A DNA stretch of 64,000 bases from contig NC_008593.1 of the NCBI RefSeq assembly GCF_000014125.1, positions 1,984,001-2,048,000 on the forward strand, given 5' to 3'. This document shows positions 27,085 through 38,704 of the stretch, in pieces. The number at the start of each line of letters is the position of its first letter. Position 1 is the stretch's first letter. The DNA comes from Clostridium novyi NT. Lineage in GTDB: Bacteria > Bacillota > Clostridia > Clostridiales > Clostridiaceae. Under the pieces are notes generated by a model. The model was not told where the DNA came from. It searched no databases and saw only the letters and a program-made list of their open reading frames with translations. A program made the translations under genes and the position numbers.

Positions 27085-27761
27085 TAAAAATCACCAATGT
27101 TTGTAAATATTACGGTAAAGGTAAGGATAAATTTCAAGCTCTAAGAGATATTAACCTTGAAATAAAAGAAGGTGAATTTGTCGCTATTATGGGTCCTTCT
27201 GGTAGCGGTAAATCTACCTTAATGAATATAATAGGACTTTTAGATAAAAATTTTGATGGTTCTTATAAGTTAAATGACGTTGAAGTTAAAGATTACAACG
27301 ATGAAAAACTTTCTCTATATAGAAATGAATCCATAGGTTTTGTATTTCAAAGTTTTAATCTACTACCTAGACTTAATGCATTTCGTAATATTGAACTTCC
27401 ACTACTTTATGGTCCTAGAATAAGTAAATCCGAAAGACAGGATAGAGTATTAAAGGCACTAGAAAATGTTGAACTTATAAGCCATAAAAATAACCTTCCA
27501 AAGGAAATGTCAGGAGGGCAAAAACAACGTATAGCCATTGCTAGAGCATTAGTAAACAGACCTTCTTTTATACTAGCAGATGAGCCTACTGGTGCTTTAG
27601 ATTCTAAAACAGGAAAATCTATTATGGAATTGTTTGTAAAACTTCACAGTGAAGGTAAAACCATAATTATAGTTACACATGATAAAAATATTGCAAGCTA
27701 TGCTGATAGATTAATAACTATATTAGATGGAACAATTCTTAAAGATGAGGTGTTAAAATGA
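27081..27761 (+). CDS. MacB/LolD-type ABC transporter ATPase
   Basis: This 226-residue ATPase has Walker A GPSGSGKST, Q-loop FQSFNLLPRL, signature MSGGQKQR, Walker B FILADEPTGALD and switch His (VTHD). The length and the LLPRLNAFRNIELPLLY segment are typical of the MacB/LolD/FtsE-like exporter class. It overlaps the fusion protein gene by four bases and the permease gene by four. Confidence 0.95.
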   Translation: MIKITNVCKYYGKGKDKFQALRDINLEIKEGEFVAIMGPSGSGKSTLMNIIGLLDKNFDGSYKLNDVEVKDYNDEKLSLYRNESIGFVFQSFNLLPRLNAFRNIELPLLYGPRISKSERQDRVLKALENVELISHKNNLPKEMSGGQKQRIAIARALVNRPSFILADEPTGALDSKTGKSIMELFVKLHSEGKTIIIVTHDKNIASYADRLITILDGTILKDEVLK

Positions 27762-28942
27762 AAAATTTAAAAGGAATTTTAGAGATGGCCTTCTCCTCTA
27801 TTATAGACAATAAGCTTAGATACATTTTAACTCTTATAGGCATTGTACTTGGAATTAGCAGTTTAATTGCCATCGTTTCCCTAGGAAATGGTGTTGGAGA
27901 TGATATTAAGGAATCCATAATAAGTAGTGATGGTACTCGTTCTATTTCTTTAATGTTTACTCCAGGAGAAGATTCCTCAAAGGAACAAAATTTAGATGCA
28001 TTTAATGATTCTGTTATTAGTAAAATCAAAAACACTAAAGGTGTTGATAGTGTAGAAAAAGAGTTTTCATCTATGACTCAAATGGAAATTGATAATAAGT
28101 CAGAAATGATAAGTATAAATTGTAGTAATGAAAATAGTAATATTGGTAAAGAGAAAATCATAAGTGGAAGAACCTTTAACAAAAAAGAATTTTCTAATGT
28201 ATCACGAGTATGTATTATAAATAAAACATTAAAAGATAAACTTTTTAAAGACGATGATGCTATAGGAGAAATAGTTCAAGTGTCCGATAAACCTATGATT
28301 GTAGTTGGTGTCATGGAAGAATCCGGTGCTTCTTTTATGAGTTTTAACTCAATATATATTCCACGCCCTACTTGGAGCATAACCTTTGGAGACGACTCTG
28401 CAAAACAATTAAAAATATGTATAGCAAAAGATTATGATATTAAGGAAGTTTCAAAGATAATTGTAGACAAGCTTAATAATACATCAAATTTAGATGGTAC
28501 TTATGAAGTTTTAAATATGGAGGAAATCGCAAAATCCATAGGAAAAGTTAGTTCTATTTTAACTGGCTTTGTAGCAAGTATTGCTAGTATTTCACTAGTT
28601 GTAGGTGGTATTGGCATTATGAATATAATGTATATGGCAATAATAGAGAGAACTAGAGAAATAGGAATAAGAAGAGCCTTAGGTGCTACAAGCAAAAATA
28701 TACTTTTTCAATTTTTAATTGAATCTATAGTTATTTGTTTAATTGGAGGAATTATTGGAGTTCTATTTGGAATTGGAATTGCTCACTTAATAGCTGCAAT
28801 AATAAAAATTCACGCAAAAACCTCTATTTCAATTATTGCTTTAGGACTTGGTACTGCAACCTTTATGGGAGTAGTTTTTGGTATAAGCCCTGCAATGAAG
28901 GCAGCTAAACTTAATCCAATTGATGCTTTAAGTTATGAGTAA
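27758..28942 (+). CDS. MacB-like ABC transporter permease
   Basis: This 394-residue permease has one N-terminal membrane helix (about 20-45), a long extracytoplasmic MacB_PCD domain (about 50-240), and three C-terminal helices of the FtsX fold (about 270-385, with MYMAIIERTREIGIRRALGA). It is preceded by GAGGTG. Together with the two upstream genes it makes a complete tripartite-style exporter lacking an outer-membrane part, as expected in a Gram-positive. It has no adjacent regulator or sensor kinase, unlike bacitracin-type systems. Confidence 0.92.
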   Translation: MKNLKGILEMAFSSIIDNKLRYILTLIGIVLGISSLIAIVSLGNGVGDDIKESIISSDGTRSISLMFTPGEDSSKEQNLDAFNDSVISKIKNTKGVDSVEKEFSSMTQMEIDNKSEMISINCSNENSNIGKEKIISGRTFNKKEFSNVSRVCIINKTLKDKLFKDDDAIGEIVQVSDKPMIVVGVMEESGASFMSFNSIYIPRPTWSITFGDDSAKQLKICIAKDYDIKEVSKIIVDKLNNTSNLDGTYEVLNMEEIAKSIGKVSSILTGFVASIASISLVVGGIGIMNIMYMAIIERTREIGIRRALGATSKNILFQFLIESIVICLIGGIIGVLFGIGIAHLIAAIIKIHAKTSISIIALGLGTATFMGVVFGISPAMKAAKLNPIDALSYE

Positions 28943-29080
28943 AAAATATATTTTTTTGTTAATTATTAATTATTATGGTATACTATAAGTAACATATTAA
29001 TTATTATATACCAACAAGCTATTAAACTTTTTTGTATAACTCTATATTCTAACTAAAAATAAAAATCATAAAATAATTTT

Positions 29081-29105
29081 ACCACCTTTATAAAGGTGGT
29101 TTTTA
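29081..29105 (+). terminator. terminator after the ABC efflux operon
   Basis: ACCACCTTTA and TAAAGGTGGT, followed by TTTTAT. It lies about 140 bases after the permease stop; the intervening bases are A+T-rich with no gene. Confidence 0.7.
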
Positions 29106-29166
29106 TGTTATGCTTTATTGTCCAATTTTAATTGACACAAAAATACTAATAAAAAGGAGAATTTAT

Positions 29167-29634
29167 ATGGCAAGACAAATTTATAAAATTCGTAAAACTA
29201 TATCGACAAAAAGATTTATTTCTGAACTTGGAGGAAGTTTTTCTAAACACATAAAAGAAAGATTACTAGATTTAGAAATAAGATGCGTTCTAACAAGGGA
29301 TAAAGATAATCACAGACTTGATATAAAACACGTTGAACATTTAAAAAATGACTCTAATAAAGAGTATGTTTACGGTCAATTTTTAGTGATTAATGATGAT
29401 TTATATTTCTCTGAAAAATGTTTAGAAAAAGACACTGTTATGGAATCTCCTGTTGTTAAAAAAATATATGATGCACTTGATACTGAAGAAATTGTTAATT
29501 CAGATATAAAATCTAAAAAAGTAGATGACTCTAATATAGACCTTATAATAGATTCTATACTTGAAGCTTGTCCTGATGTTTCTGAAAGTTACAAAAAAAT
29601 CGTAAGAGGCATGATTTATAGAGCAAGCAAATAA
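29167..29634 (+). CDS. hypothetical protein, 155 residues
   Basis: The start is ATG 29167 (MARQIYKIRK) after AAAAGGAG; the frame is open to 29110 without a site. The protein is charged and soluble, with a basic N-terminal third, a mixed beta middle (EYVYGQFLVINDDLYFSE) and a helical acidic C-terminal third. No family is recognised. It is flanked by terminators on both sides, so it is its own transcription unit. Confidence 0.7.
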   Translation: MARQIYKIRKTISTKRFISELGGSFSKHIKERLLDLEIRCVLTRDKDNHRLDIKHVEHLKNDSNKEYVYGQFLVINDDLYFSEKCLEKDTVMESPVVKKIYDALDTEEIVNSDIKSKKVDDSNIDLIIDSILEACPDVSESYKKIVRGMIYRASK

Positions 29635-29667
29635 ACTCCAAGAAAGTTTAAACTTTCTTGGAGTTTA
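29633..29667. terminator. bidirectional terminator
   Basis: AACTCCAAGAAAGTTT pairs perfectly with AAACTTTCTTGGAGTT, followed by TATTT, between the convergent 155-residue gene and the GntP-type permease. Confidence 0.85.
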
Positions 29668-29692
29668 TTTAAAACAAATTTAATATAAAGTT

Positions 29693-31072
29693 TTAAACTA
29701 TTCCAAAATTAGCTAATACAACTACAACAATTAATGCTAATATTGGTATTATTACAGAACATACAGCAATATCTTTATATGCTTCTTTATGTGTCATTCC
29801 ACATACGCCAAGCAATGTAATAACTCCCCCGTTATGTGGAAGTGAATCTAGTCCTCCACTTGCTATAGTTGCTACTCTATGTAAAACTTCAGGGCTTATC
29901 CCCATTTGAGTTGCCATAGTTAAGTATTGTTTTCCTAGTATACCTAATGCTATACTCATTCCTCCTGATGCAGAACCTGTTATACCTGATAATATATTTA
30001 CAGATATAGCCTCTGAAATCAAAGGATTACTTGAAACATTCACAATTACATTTTTAATTATAACAAAACCTGCTAACACTTTTATTACATTTCCATACCC
30101 TACTACAGAAGATGTATTTATTATTGCAGAAAGCGCTCCAGCTGTTCCTTCGTTAAGACTTTTTACTACACTTTTCATTCTTTTAAAGTTAAGTACTACG
30201 GAAACAACTATTGATATACTTAAAGCTATAACTAAACTCCATGTACCTGAAACATTTGATAACTTTATCATATATGGTTGTTTTTCTAAATATGAAGCAT
30301 CATATCTTCCAGCAACTAATACGAACTTAGATAATATGAAGTTTAATACTAAAACTAATATTATAGGTAAAAAGGCAATACCTATATGAGGTGTATTATT
30401 ATTGTCAACCTCAATTGTTTCATCTTTATAATCTCCATATCCTATACCATTTGCTTTGGCTTTTTTAGCTCTATAAGTTAACCACATCATTCCTGCAATA
30501 AACATAATTACTCCACCTACAATACCAAGTATAGGTGATGCATATGCATCCGTTCCAAAGTATGGCATTGGTATTGTGTTTTGTATTTGTGGCGTACCTG
30601 GTAGAGCCGTCATTGTAAATGTAAAAGACCCTAATATTATTGATGCTGGTATTAATTTTTTAGGTATATCTGCTTCTTTAAATAACTGTGCAGCTATTGG
30701 ATATACTGCAAATGCTACAACAAATACAGAAACTCCCCCATATGTTAATACACCTACCGATAAAACAACAGCTAAAATTGCTCTTTGAACTCCTAGTTTT
30801 TCAGCAATAACATTTGCTATGGCTTTAGCTGATCCTGAATCATCTATTATTTTGCCAAATATTGCACCTAATAAAAATACTGGGAAATATTGCTTGACAT
30901 ACATAGCAAAAGCCATCATGAAGGTTTCCGTATACATAATCATAATGTGACTCTCACCATTCATTACTACTGCGAACATTGCTAAAATTATTGATAAGAT
31001 AACAATAGAAACTCCTCTATATGCAAAATACATAAGAAGAATCAAAGAAATTAAAATACTAATTACTCCCAC
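29693..31072 (-). CDS. GntP-family permease
   Basis: This 459-residue protein has about 12 membrane segments. Segments such as LLGAIFGKIIDDSGSAKAIAN, LTYGGVSVFVVAFAVYPIA and PHNGGVITLL are characteristic of the GntP (gluconate/organic acid:H+ symporter) family. I chose GTG 31072 (MGVISILI), which follows GGGGG at good spacing; the ATG at 31090 has no site and would overlap it. It is monocistronic and divergent from glcT. Substrate is probably gluconate, a hydroxy acid or a similar carboxylate. Confidence 0.87.
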   Translation of the reverse strand: MGVISILISLILLMYFAYRGVSIVILSIILAMFAVVMNGESHIMIMYTETFMMAFAMYVKQYFPVFLLGAIFGKIIDDSGSAKAIANVIAEKLGVQRAILAVVLSVGVLTYGGVSVFVVAFAVYPIAAQLFKEADIPKKLIPASIILGSFTFTMTALPGTPQIQNTIPMPYFGTDAYASPILGIVGGVIMFIAGMMWLTYRAKKAKANGIGYGDYKDETIEVDNNNTPHIGIAFLPIILVLVLNFILSKFVLVAGRYDASYLEKQPYMIKLSNVSGTWSLVIALSISIVVSVVLNFKRMKSVVKSLNEGTAGALSAIINTSSVVGYGNVIKVLAGFVIIKNVIVNVSSNPLISEAISVNILSGITGSASGGMSIALGILGKQYLTMATQMGISPEVLHRVATIASGGLDSLPHNGGVITLLGVCGMTHKEAYKDIAVCSVIIPILALIVVVVLANFGIV

Positions 31073-31296
31073 GTTTTTCCCCCATCTCACATTAACTTTT
31101 TTCTTGTGTTTCTTAATTTACTTCTTTTTATTAACATAAATATAAGTTTATTGCTAATTTATAATATAAAAATTTAAACTCAATGTCAAATACTTAACAA
31201 TGTGTAAATCTTAGCTAAAACAATTTATAGTTGAGTTAAATAATCATATTCATTATAATTAAATATGTAAATCTTATTAAAAAGGAGGCTTTTCTT

Positions 31297-32136
31297 TTGG
31301 AAGAATGTCGAATTATTAAAGTTCTAAATAATAATGTTATTCTTGTAGATTCTGAATGTATTCAATATATATTAGTGGGCAAAGGCATCGGTTTTGGCAA
31401 AAAATCCGGTGAAATTATAAAAGATTTTTCTGGAATAGAATCTAAATTTATCTCCCTGCAAGGATTAGACATCAATGCTTCTTTACAATTCACAAATAAC
31501 TTAGATCCTAAAATCGCAGAATTAACTAAAGACATTTTAAAAATAATATCAGAAGAATTCTCCAGACCTTTAAACCCTAACGTACATGTCAACTTAATAG
31601 ACCATATTCAATTCACTGTAAAAAGATTAAAAAGTGGAATGATTTTAGAAAATCCCTTTTTAACTGAAACAAAACTTCTATACCCAAAAGAATATGCTGT
31701 TGCAGAAAAAGCCGTAGAAATTTTAAGTAAAGGATTAAATATGCACTTTCCTGATGCTGAAATTGGATTTATAACACTTCATATATGTGGCGGATTAAAC
31801 GAAAAATCTAAAAAAGATGCTTTAGAAAATGCACAATTAATTAATACTATATTAAATTTTGTTTCTAAAAAACTTAATATAACACTAGATCCGCATTCTT
31901 TTGAATATAAAGGATTTGTAAACCATCTAAGAGGTGTCCTTAATAGAATAAAAAATAATAAAATTTTGAAAAATAATTTGTTGACAGAATTGAAAAAAAG
32001 GAATATAATTGAATACAAGATAGCATATGACGTTTCGAAAATAATAGAAAACGTTTTACAAATCTCCGTACCAGAAGATGAAATTGGATACATCACTATC
32101 CATATAATGAAATTAAATAGCATAGTAAATTGTTAG
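31297..32136 (+). CDS. glcT: GlcT-type transcriptional antiterminator (BglG family)
   Basis: This 279-residue protein has an N-terminal CAT RNA-binding domain (about 1-57) and two PTS regulation domains, PRD1 (about 70-165) and PRD2 (about 175-279). The phosphorylatable His residues are in LIDHIQF and FITLHI, and in VNHLRGVL and YITIHI. It starts at TTG after AAGGAGG. Its RNA target (RAT) overlaps its own stop codon, upstream of ptsG. When glucose is available the unphosphorylated dimer binds the RAT and prevents termination. Confidence 0.9.
   Translation: MEECRIIKVLNNNVILVDSECIQYILVGKGIGFGKKSGEIIKDFSGIESKFISLQGLDINASLQFTNNLDPKIAELTKDILKIISEEFSRPLNPNVHVNLIDHIQFTVKRLKSGMILENPFLTETKLLYPKEYAVAEKAVEILSKGLNMHFPDAEIGFITLHICGGLNEKSKKDALENAQLINTILNFVSKKLNITLDPHSFEYKGFVNHLRGVLNRIKNNKILKNNLLTELKKRNIIEYKIAYDVSKIIENVLQISVPEDEIGYITIHIMKLNSIVNC
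31981..32009 (+). promoter_or_regulatory. perfect consensus sigma-A promoter inside glcT
   Basis: TTGACA (31981-31986), exactly 17 bases, then TATAAT (32004-32009), within the PRD2-coding part of glcT. Initiation near 32016 would give a leader that runs through the RAT and terminator into ptsG. This is the likely ptsG promoter, leaving glcT expression separate. Confidence 0.75.
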
Positions 32137-32246
32137 CGTGTTACTGAATTATCAGGCATGAGCTAAAATTTAGTAAAGATTTTTCATAAATATATTTTAT
32201 TTATGTTCTATCTTGTTACCTAAATTTTAGTTCATGCCTTTTTTTG
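32136..32246 (+). promoter_or_regulatory. GlcT-binding RAT and overlapping terminator
   Basis: The segment GTGTTACTGAATTATCAGG followed by CATGAGC (32139-32163) resembles ptsG ribonucleic antiterminators in Firmicutes. Its 3' half is also the 5' arm of a terminator: AGGCATGAGCTAAAATTTAG (32154-32173) pairs with CTAAATTTTAGTTCATGCCT (32220-32239), followed by seven T. The two structures exclude each other, the standard GlcT switch. Confidence 0.85.
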
Positions 32247-32301
32247 TCAAAATACCCCTAATATTATTGACCGATTTCCCACAACATTGTAACCGTCTAA
32301 T

Positions 32302-34418
<2,117 letters not shown>

Positions 34419-34438
34419 TTATTTAGGAGGAATTAACA

Positions 34439-34681
34439 ATGGAAAAAAAATTAGTATTAAAAGCAGAAAACGGAATTCACGCAAGACCAGCAGCTAATAT
34501 AGCTACTTTATGTAATAAATTTAAAAGTGACATAAAAATAAATAATTGTAACGGTAAATCAATAATGAACTTAATGAGTAGTGGAATAAAAAAAGGTGAC
34601 GAAATAACTATAGTTATATCTGGTGAAGACGAAAAAGAAGCAATGGACGCTTTAGTTGAATTACTTAATACTTTAGCTTAA
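34439..34681 (+). CDS. ptsH: phosphocarrier protein HPr
   Basis: This 80-residue HPr has phosphorylated His14 in GIHARP, which takes phosphate from EI and gives it to EIIA. The regulatory serine region reads GKSIMNLMS (Ser41 equals Ser46 of Bacillus HPr). The loop before it is about four residues shorter than in typical HPr, where the sequence is NGKTVNLKSIMGVMS. If HPr kinase acts on it, the shortened region could change that contact. The site is AGGAGG. Confidence 0.92.
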   Translation: MEKKLVLKAENGIHARPAANIATLCNKFKSDIKINNCNGKSIMNLMSSGIKKGDEITIVISGEDEKEAMDALVELLNTLA

Positions 34682-34718
34682 TATTAGTATAATTACTTAA
34701 ACATGGGGGGTAATTTTT

Positions 34719-36422
34719 ATGATTAAAGGAATCGGGGTTTGTCCTGGTATAGCTATTGCAAAAACTTTAATTTTAAAAGAAGAAGAATTAATTATAGAAA
34801 AAAAATCTATTACAGACATTGAACAAGAAAAAACTAAATTTGATAATGCTATTTTAAAAGCTAAAAATGATCTTGAAAAAATACACTCTACTGTACTTAA
34901 AGAACTTGGTGATGACAAAGCTCAAATCTTCCAAGCCCATATGCTTATTTTAAACGATCCAGAACTTATAGGTCCAACTAAGGAAAAAATAGAATCTGGA
35001 TTAAATGCTGAATTTGCTTTTAAGGAAGTTGTATCTCAAATGATTGCAATTTTTGAATCTATAGAAGATGAATACTTAAAAGAAAGAGCAGCAGATGTTA
35101 GAGATGTGTCAAAAAGAGTATTAACTTATCTTTTAGGTAAAGAAGTTATAGATGTATCTGTTCTACCTGATGAAGTAATACTAATTGCTGAAGATTTAAC
35201 TCCGTCAGTTACTGCCTCTATGGATAAGCGTATGGTTAAAGGTTTTTTAACTAATATAGGCGGAAAAACTTCTCACACAGCTATAATGGCAAAAACATTA
35301 GAAATTCCAGCTGTAGTTGGTCTTAATGATATTACTGAAAAAGTTAAAAATGGTGATATTATAGCCTTTAACGGTAAAACTGGAGAAATTATAATAAATC
35401 CAAGTGAAGAACAACTTAATAATTATAAAGAACAAAAGATAAAACTTGAAAATTATAAAAAAGAAATAAAAGAATTAATTGGTAAACAAAGCATAACTAA
35501 AGATGGAAAAGTAGTTGAACTTGCTGGAAACATAGGAACTCCAGATGATGTAGAAGGCTTACTTTTAAATGATGCTGAAGGTGTTGGTCTTTTTAGAACT
35601 GAATTTTTATATATGAATAGGCATGAAATTCCTTCTGAAGAAGAGCAATATGAAGCTTACAAAAAAGTTTTAGAATCAATGGGAAATAAACCTGTTGTAA
35701 TTAGAACACTAGATATAGGTGGAGATAAAGAAGTTCCTTATCTTAACCTTCCAAAAGAATCTAACCCATTCTTAGGTTATAGAGCTATAAGACTTTGTCT
35801 TGACAGAAAAGATTTATTTATAACTCAATTAAGAGCCTTACTAAGAGCTAGTGTTCATGGAAAACTTAGAATAATGTTTCCTATGATATCAAGCCTTGAA
35901 GAATTATTAAATGCAAAAAATATATTAAATGAAACTAAAGAAGCCTTAATAAAAGAAGGCGTTAAAGTTTCTGATAACATAGAAGTTGGAATGATGATAG
36001 AAGTACCTTCTGCCGCTATAATAAGTGATATTCTAGCAAAACATGTAGATTTCTTTAGTATAGGAACTAATGATTTAATTCAATATACTACTGCTGTAGA
36101 TAGAATTAATGAAAAAATAAGTTATCTTTATACTCCAATGAATCCTGCTGTTTTAAGACTTATAAAACTTGTTATAGATAATGCACATAAAGCTGGTATT
36201 TGGGCTGGAATGTGCGGCGAAGTAGCTGGTGATGAAAGATTAATACCTGTTCTACTTGGAATGGGCTTAGATGAATTTAGTATGAGTGCTATTTCAATTC
36301 TACCGGCTAGAAAATTAATCTCTTCTCTTTCTCTTAAAGAAGCTGAAGAAATTAGTAACAAAGTTTTAAGTTTAAATTCTGCTGAAGAAATTAACACCCT
36401 TTTAAGTAATTTAAATAAATAA
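34719..36422 (+). CDS. ptsI: PTS enzyme I
   Basis: This 567-residue phosphoenolpyruvate-protein phosphotransferase has an N-terminal HPr-binding and phosphohistidine domain (His186 in GGKTSHTAIMAKTLEIPAVV) and a C-terminal PEP-binding TIM barrel (GLFRTEFLYM, VIRTLDIGGDKE, FFSIGTNDLIQY, active Cys in GMCGEVAGD). It is full length. It is the last gene of the ptsG-ptsH-ptsI operon, before a strong terminator. Confidence 0.96.
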   Translation: MIKGIGVCPGIAIAKTLILKEEELIIEKKSITDIEQEKTKFDNAILKAKNDLEKIHSTVLKELGDDKAQIFQAHMLILNDPELIGPTKEKIESGLNAEFAFKEVVSQMIAIFESIEDEYLKERAADVRDVSKRVLTYLLGKEVIDVSVLPDEVILIAEDLTPSVTASMDKRMVKGFLTNIGGKTSHTAIMAKTLEIPAVVGLNDITEKVKNGDIIAFNGKTGEIIINPSEEQLNNYKEQKIKLENYKKEIKELIGKQSITKDGKVVELAGNIGTPDDVEGLLLNDAEGVGLFRTEFLYMNRHEIPSEEEQYEAYKKVLESMGNKPVVIRTLDIGGDKEVPYLNLPKESNPFLGYRAIRLCLDRKDLFITQLRALLRASVHGKLRIMFPMISSLEELLNAKNILNETKEALIKEGVKVSDNIEVGMMIEVPSAAIISDILAKHVDFFSIGTNDLIQYTTAVDRINEKISYLYTPMNPAVLRLIKLVIDNAHKAGIWAGMCGEVAGDERLIPVLLGMGLDEFSMSAISILPARKLISSLSLKEAEEISNKVLSLNSAEEINTLLSNLNK

Positions 36423-36426
36423 ACAT

Positions 36427-36466
36427 AAAAAATCCATGGATACTTTAAAAGTCCATGGATTTTTTA
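36427..36466. terminator. bidirectional terminator
   Basis: AAAAAATCCATGGA and TCCATGGATTTTTT arms, between convergent ptsI and topB. Confidence 0.88.
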
Positions 36467-36472
36467 TTTATT

Positions 36473-38659
36473 TTACTTTAGCCCTAATTTTTTAAATGCT
36501 TCTGCAAATGGATTATTAAATGGTTCATCATTTTCCTTTTGTTGTTGTCTTAAATATTTATTTACTTCCCTTTTAGATACTTTTCCACTATCTTTTTTCT
36601 TTCTCTCTTTAAATGCAGATAATTTTTCTCTATATCCACATTTACAAACAAATATTTGTCCCTCTCCTTCTCCACGAAGTTCTAATTTTTTATGGCATTC
36701 AGGACATCTTGCATTACTTATTCTACTAATTCCTTTTCTATATCCACATTCCCTATCTTGACACACAAGAATCTTCCCCTTTTTGCCATTAACCTCAAGC
36801 ATATATTTACCGCACTCTGGACACTTTACTCTTGTCATGTTATCATGTTTAAATTTTTCTTTACTATTTTTTATTTCATTGACAGTATCTTTTGAGTAAT
36901 CTTTTATTTCACTTAAAAACTTATCTTTATTAAGTTTTCCCTTAGATATTGCAGTAAGTTTTTGTTCCCATTCTGCCGTTAATGCTGGAGACTTTAATTC
37001 CTCCGGAACTAAATCTAAAAGTTGTTTTCCTTTTGATGTTATAAAAATATCTTTACCTCTTTTTTCAATTAAGAAAGTATTAAATAATTTTTCTATAATA
37101 TCAGCCCTAGTTGCAACGGTTCCAATTCCCCCAGTCTCTCCTATGGTCTTTTTAAGCTCTTTGCTTTCTCCACTCATATATTTTACTGGATTTTCCATAG
37201 CAGAAAGTAATGTAGCTTCATTAAATGGCTTTGGTGGTTTTGTTTCTCCAGTTGTTTTGGATATAGAATTTATTTTTATACTATCTCCTTTGTTTATGCT
37301 AGGAAGAATTTGTTCTTTTAATTCATCTTCCATGTCATCTTCAAAATCATTTGAATATACTTCTTTCCATCCATTAGCTAAAACAACTTTTCCTTTAGCA
37401 ATAAAGTTTTCCTCTCCTATTTTTGCTTTTATTGTTGTCTTTTCGTATTCAAATGGTGGATATAAAACTGCAAAGAATCTTTTAACTACTAAATCATATA
37501 TTTTTCTTTCATTATCACTTAATGAAGCTAATGCAAATTTTTGTTCTGTTGGTATAATTGCATGGTGATCTGAAACCTTAGTATTGTCTACAAAGCTCTT
37601 ATTGCCCTTTATGGTGCCTTTTAAAAGCTTATTTGCATACTTACCATATACACCAACTCCACAAGCTTTTAGCCTATCTTTAATTGTATCTACAACATCT
37701 TCTGTTAAATATCTTGAATCAGTTCTTGGATAAGTTAACACCTTATGATTTTCATATAATCTTTGCATTATAGAAAGTGTTTCTTTTGCAGAAAAATTGA
37801 ATATTTTATTTGCATCACGTTGTAATTCTGTTAGATCATATAATTGAGGTGAAAATTTCTTTTTCTTAACCTTATTAACCTCTACAACCTTAGCATCTTT
37901 ATTTTTAATATTTTTAATTATATTTTCGCACTTATCCTTATTAAATGTTTTTATATCATTCGACCTTGAATCTTGCCAAACTAATTTTAACTTATCACTT
38001 TTAGCTTCTATTCCATAATAAGTTTTCGGCTTAAAATTTTTAATTTCTTCTTCTCTTTGTGCAATCATAGCTATAGTTGGAGTTTGCACTCTTCCACAAG
38101 ATAATTGTGCATTGTATTTGCATGTTAAAGCACGAGTTGCATTAATTCCAACTAACCAGTCTGCTTCAGCACGTGCAATGGCTGATTTGTAAAGATTATT
38201 ATATTCTCTACCATCCTTTAAATTTTTAAATCCATCTTTTATAGCTTTATCTGTAACTGACGAAATCCAAAGACGTTTAATAGGCTTTTTAATATGTGCT
38301 TTTTCAATTATCCATCTTGCAACAAGTTCACCTTCACGCCCTGCATCTGTAGCAATTACAATTTCTCCTACATCCTTTCTATTCATCTGTGCTTTTACAG
38401 TATTAAACTGTTTGCCACTCTTTTTTATAACAACAAGCTTTAAATGCTTTGGAATCATAGGTAAATCTTCAATATTCCATGATTTGTATTTATTATCATA
38501 GGCTTCTGGATCAGCTAGTGTAACTAAATGTCCAAGTGCCCAAGTTACAATATATTTATCTCCTTCTAAAAATCCATTTCCACCTTTTTTGCAATTTAAA
38601 ACCCTTGCTATGTCCCTTCCTACTGAAGGCTTTTCTGCTAGTATCAATATTTTGCCCAT
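36473..38659 (-). CDS. topB: DNA topoisomerase III
   Basis: This 728-residue type IA topoisomerase has a TOPRIM domain at the N-terminus (LAEKPSVGRDIARVL, ATDAGREGE with Asp104) and catalytic Tyr310 in TYPRTDSRYL. The C-terminal third carries zinc-finger-like Cys sets (CPECGKYML, CQDRECGYRKG, CPECHKKLE, CKCGYR). It relaxes and decatenates DNA. A Lys-rich tail follows the fingers. It is monocistronic and could belong to a mobile element, but nothing mobile is near. Confidence 0.95.
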   Translation of the reverse strand: MGKILILAEKPSVGRDIARVLNCKKGGNGFLEGDKYIVTWALGHLVTLADPEAYDNKYKSWNIEDLPMIPKHLKLVVIKKSGKQFNTVKAQMNRKDVGEIVIATDAGREGELVARWIIEKAHIKKPIKRLWISSVTDKAIKDGFKNLKDGREYNNLYKSAIARAEADWLVGINATRALTCKYNAQLSCGRVQTPTIAMIAQREEEIKNFKPKTYYGIEAKSDKLKLVWQDSRSNDIKTFNKDKCENIIKNIKNKDAKVVEVNKVKKKKFSPQLYDLTELQRDANKIFNFSAKETLSIMQRLYENHKVLTYPRTDSRYLTEDVVDTIKDRLKACGVGVYGKYANKLLKGTIKGNKSFVDNTKVSDHHAIIPTEQKFALASLSDNERKIYDLVVKRFFAVLYPPFEYEKTTIKAKIGEENFIAKGKVVLANGWKEVYSNDFEDDMEDELKEQILPSINKGDSIKINSISKTTGETKPPKPFNEATLLSAMENPVKYMSGESKELKKTIGETGGIGTVATRADIIEKLFNTFLIEKRGKDIFITSKGKQLLDLVPEELKSPALTAEWEQKLTAISKGKLNKDKFLSEIKDYSKDTVNEIKNSKEKFKHDNMTRVKCPECGKYMLEVNGKKGKILVCQDRECGYRKGISRISNARCPECHKKLELRGEGEGQIFVCKCGYREKLSAFKERKKKDSGKVSKREVNKYLRQQQKENDEPFNNPFAEAFKKLGLK

Positions 38660-38704
38660 AAAAACATTCCTCTCAAGTTATATATCTAACATAAACATAA
38701 ATTG

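Noticed and set aside
34439..34681. HPr as a Crh-like, non-catalytic paralogue
   Set aside because: The active His14 is present in GIHARP and the gene lies between ptsG and ptsI, so it is a working HPr.
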